A stretch of 64,000 nt of DNA from Bacteroidota bacterium (GTDB lineage Bacteria; Bacteroidota; Bacteroidia; Chitinophagales; UBA8649). The notes under the pieces were generated by a model. The model ran no database searches. It saw only the letters and a program-made list of their open reading frames with translations, and was not told the origin of the DNA. A program made the translations under genes and the position numbers. Position 1 is the stretch's first letter; every line of letters begins with the position of its first letter. The stretch is taken from contig PKDX01000053.1 of the NCBI GenBank assembly GCA_002862745.1, positions 1 to 64,000 of the forward strand, in the 5' to 3' direction. This document shows, in pieces, positions 61,815 to 64,000 of the stretch.

Positions 61815-64000
61815 ATGGATATGTTTTTTGATAAAAAAATTCCTGAACACTTAAGGACGTCTTTCGGCCCCAAAGCAGGAAACATTGATGGACTTCAAGA
61901 GGCTGGCTTCAGAATTCCCAAAACATTTTTTGCACTGCTACCCTCTGGACGGCAAGAAGGCACCAAAGCACTTTCGGAGACCATCGTATTTCATGGTAAA
62001 AAGGAGCAAATTTCGTCCTTGATTATAAGGTCCTCTCAAATCAATGAAGATGGCCATACCTTCAGCATGGCGGGCCAAGGCCTATCGATTCCAAACCTAC
62101 CTCTAGACGCGAACACCATTGAAAACGCACTGAGAAAATTGGTTGAAACTTCTGAGACAAGAAGTGTCGCTCTTATTATTCAAGAGTATATTCACACGGA
62201 GTCATTATATGTTTCCTTTTCGGTAAACCCCAATTATGACTCCCCCTTTTCTATGTTATGCGAAAGGTATGAGGTTAATAATGGCACCCTGACCATAGGG
62301 AAACTTATATCCCAGGAATCTGCCAAAGTTGATGATCCTATGTCGAGAAAGCTGGACTGGGTTGACTTGGCTATGTCGTTGCAACTTCATTATGGTTATC
62401 CGGTGGATGTGGAGTGGGTATATGTAAAACAAAAACCCATGATTTTACAGGTGCGTCCGATAACACGGATCATATATTCTGTAAAAAGTTTGTGGACGAA
62501 TGCAAACTTTAGGGAAGGCGGTATCGGGGGGCATTTGGTATCTGAGCTATCATGGAGCGTTTATTCTGCTTCATTTACGGAGGCCATTACCACATATTTT
62601 TCGGAAATGGGCATCCTCCCCAAAGATGTGCCTGAACGCTGGATTTCACGGTTTATGGGTTATGCGTATTGGAATATAGGGGCAATTAAGGAAGGGGCTA
62701 AGCTTCTACCGGGCTTTGTGGAGGAGGAGTTTGATGATACCTATGGTTTGGAGAAGCGCTATAGCGGAAGAGGCTTTGTGGCGCAGTTTAGTCTAGGTCG
62801 ATTATTAAGGGGATTAAAAACAGCCTTTGCCCTAAGAAAATCATTTAATAGCCGACTTACCTCGACGCGAGCTTTACAAGAAAAGTGGGAGCATGGCCTG
62901 TCGTATTATACGACGAGCTTTAATGATTTTTCTAGCGTAGAGGAAATGCAACATTTCATTAAAGACCACCTATTTCCCTTATATCAAGATTACTGGCGCT
63001 TGGTCTATGACACTTCGATGTATTATAACCTCTATAAATCGAAATTTAAGGTGCGTGTAATCCAAGATATGCAAGTACTAAATCTTAGCCACACGAAGGT
63101 TTTGCGGGCCATTGATGATTTGTTTTTGAATTGTTTTTCCAAACAGGATTTAACCTATTTCAACGAGAAGTCCTCTGAGAAACTCTATCAGATGTATAAT
63201 GAAGACACCGATTTCCCTTATAAACATAGATTCGCTGAAATTCTAGAACACTATAAATACATGTCATCTAACGATATAGAGCTTTCCGTGGCATGCTGGG
63301 ATGAGGACGCATTACCATTTTTTGTTTTGATCAAAGAACGCTTGGAACACATAACGGAGACAACAGGCTTGGTAAACAAAAAAGAAGTCCTCTCTACCAA
63401 GCCCTCCAGATACGTGGAGAATCTGAAGCGACTTATTGAGCACAAAGAATCATTTCGTGATTTCACCAATCGAGGGCATTATATTTTGAGAAAATTTGCT
63501 CTGGCAATAGGTGATGCCTATGTTCAAAAAGATTACTTAGCATCAGCTCAGCAGATTTTTACGCTTTCCTATCAGGAAGTAATCCAAAAAAAGAATAGAA
63601 AAAATTGGAAGAATAAGGCGTTTGGTCAGGAGTATTTAATAGCGGCACTGCGCAATTTTAAGCCGCCCAATGAGATTCGCTTATCCTCTATTTCAGGGGA
63701 AGGGAAGGAGGTAAAAAAGCCGCACTTAGGAGAAGTTATACGGGGCCTTGGGGTTTCTTCAGGTATCGTTCAGGGTAAGGCAGTATGGTGCAACATCAAT
63801 GCCTTAGAAGAGGTCAATCATGATGCCATAGCTGTTGTGGATTGGGTAGATACAAACAACGTAAAATACTTGCTTCGATTTAAGGGAGTGGTGAGTAGAT
63901 ATGGTGGGGTTCTGTCCCATGGGGCAATTGTGTGCCGAGAATATGGAATACCTAGCGTGTTTAATGTCCTTGATTCGATTGATGAGATTCAAGAGGGTAT
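61815..64000 (+). CDS. PEP-utilising-type phosphotransferase, cut by window end (glutamine-kinase-like architecture)
   Basis: Not in the ORF track because it runs off the edge; the frame is open for 728 codons from the ATG at 61815. The N-terminal PPDK_N/ATP-grasp domain (about 10-220) is shown by LIIRSSQINEDGHTFSMAGQ, VALIIQEYIH and the end motif VDVEWVYVKQKPMILQVRPI with T. A long linker of about 430 residues has no recognised domain. The phosphohistidine domain is near the end: EVIRGLGVSSGIVQGKAVWC and RYGGVLSHGAIVCREYGIPS, with the catalytic His at about residue 702. ATP-grasp - linker - His order without a PEP-binding barrel is that of rifampicin phosphotransferase-like kinases and of Cj1418 glutamine kinase. 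Substrate unknown. Confidence 0.85.
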   Translation, partial: MDMFFDKKIPEHLRTSFGPKAGNIDGLQEAGFRIPKTFFALLPSGRQEGTKALSETIVFHGKKEQISSLIIRSSQINEDGHTFSMAGQGLSIPNLPLDANTIENALRKLVETSETRSVALIIQEYIHTESLYVSFSVNPNYDSPFSMLCERYEVNNGTLTIGKLISQESAKVDDPMSRKLDWVDLAMSLQLHYGYPVDVEWVYVKQKPMILQVRPITRIIYSVKSLWTNANFREGGIGGHLVSELSWSVYSASFTEAITTYFSEMGILPKDVPERWISRFMGYAYWNIGAIKEGAKLLPGFVEEEFDDTYGLEKRYSGRGFVAQFSLGRLLRGLKTAFALRKSFNSRLTSTRALQEKWEHGLSYYTTSFNDFSSVEEMQHFIKDHLFPLYQDYWRLVYDTSMYYNLYKSKFKVRVIQDMQVLNLSHTKVLRAIDDLFLNCFSKQDLTYFNEKSSEKLYQMYNEDTDFPYKHRFAEILEHYKYMSSNDIELSVACWDEDALPFFVLIKERLEHITETTGLVNKKEVLSTKPSRYVENLKRLIEHKESFRDFTNRGHYILRKFALAIGDAYVQKDYLASAQQIFTLSYQEVIQKKNRKNWKNKAFGQEYLIAALRNFKPPNEIRLSSISGEGKEVKKPHLGEVIRGLGVSSGIVQGKAVWCNINALEEVNHDAIAVVDWVDTNNVKYLLRFKGVVSRYGGVLSHGAIVCREYGIPSVFNVLDSIDEIQEG

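Noticed and set aside
1-64000. tRNA, rRNA, CRISPR array, transposase, integrase or prophage genes
   Set aside because: No intergenic gap is long enough for rRNA or an array, and none of the gaps I read showed a tRNA-like cloverleaf, repeated spacers or mobile-element genes.

Overview
The window looks like a chromosomal segment of a Bacteroidota bacterium, most likely a Flavobacteriales-type (possibly marine) organism. The evidence is the fused MurF-alanine racemase, a PorP/SprF-type outer membrane protein, a GldB gliding lipoprotein beside nadE, DUF2480, a PpiD-like chaperone, a type III pantothenate kinase, the 29-residue AURKAIP1/COX24-type basic protein next to RNase G, the order purH-mreBCD-PBP2-rodA, and candidate TAnnTTTG promoter elements with almost no Shine-Dalgarno sequences. 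Coding density is very high. No gap exceeds 300 bases, and I saw no rRNA, tRNA, CRISPR array, transposase or prophage.

Region 1 (1-16.5 kb) is a surface-polysaccharide locus. A partial glycosyltransferase, two GT4-type transferases and a DUF6625 protein sit at its left end. From 16530 down to 3679 a probable single minus-strand operon follows: Wzm and Wzt exporter subunits, a GT14 (Core-2/I-branching) transferase, three GT2-type transferases and a PF13704-type one, three sulfotransferases of different families, an MBOAT O-acyltransferase with an SGNH-like partner, and an FkbM methyltransferase. Together they predict a heavily decorated (sulfated, acylated, possibly methylated) glycan exported by an ABC transporter.

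Region 2 (16.6-43.1 kb) is mostly core genome: purN and purH; the elongasome operon mreB-mreC-mreD-mrdA-rodA; a PorP/SprF-like protein; aspS; the murF-alr fusion; a TauE/SafE permease; a degenerate CapA-like/SPOR-like protein; then the envelope run coaX - outer membrane protein - TPR protein - LptC-like lipoprotein - small membrane protein - CNNM/CBS protein - PpiD-like chaperone - DUF2480 - lytic transglycosylase - DUF72; and mutY.

Region 3 (43.2-56.6 kb) carries an HU-type protein, a membrane-anchored helical-repeat protein, the 29-residue basic protein, RNase G/E, nadE, an outer membrane barrel, gldB, a GT-C transferase, asnS, rpoN, a degenerate PAP2-like protein, another barrel, a WYL regulator and a small helical-repeat protein.

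Region 4 (56.6-64 kb) begins a second surface-glycan locus: a GT-like protein, a DegT-type aminotransferase, a second Wzm/Wzt pair, an extended SDR reductase/epimerase and a PEP-utiliser-type phosphotransferase cut by the window edge. The last has an ATP-grasp - linker - phosphohistidine layout like the glutamine kinase of Campylobacter phosphoramidate synthesis. This and the triple-sulfotransferase operon are the best leads for new biology. A recurrent oddity is that all nine convergent gene pairs overlap, abut or are at most 22 bp apart, so there is no room for ordinary intergenic terminators.
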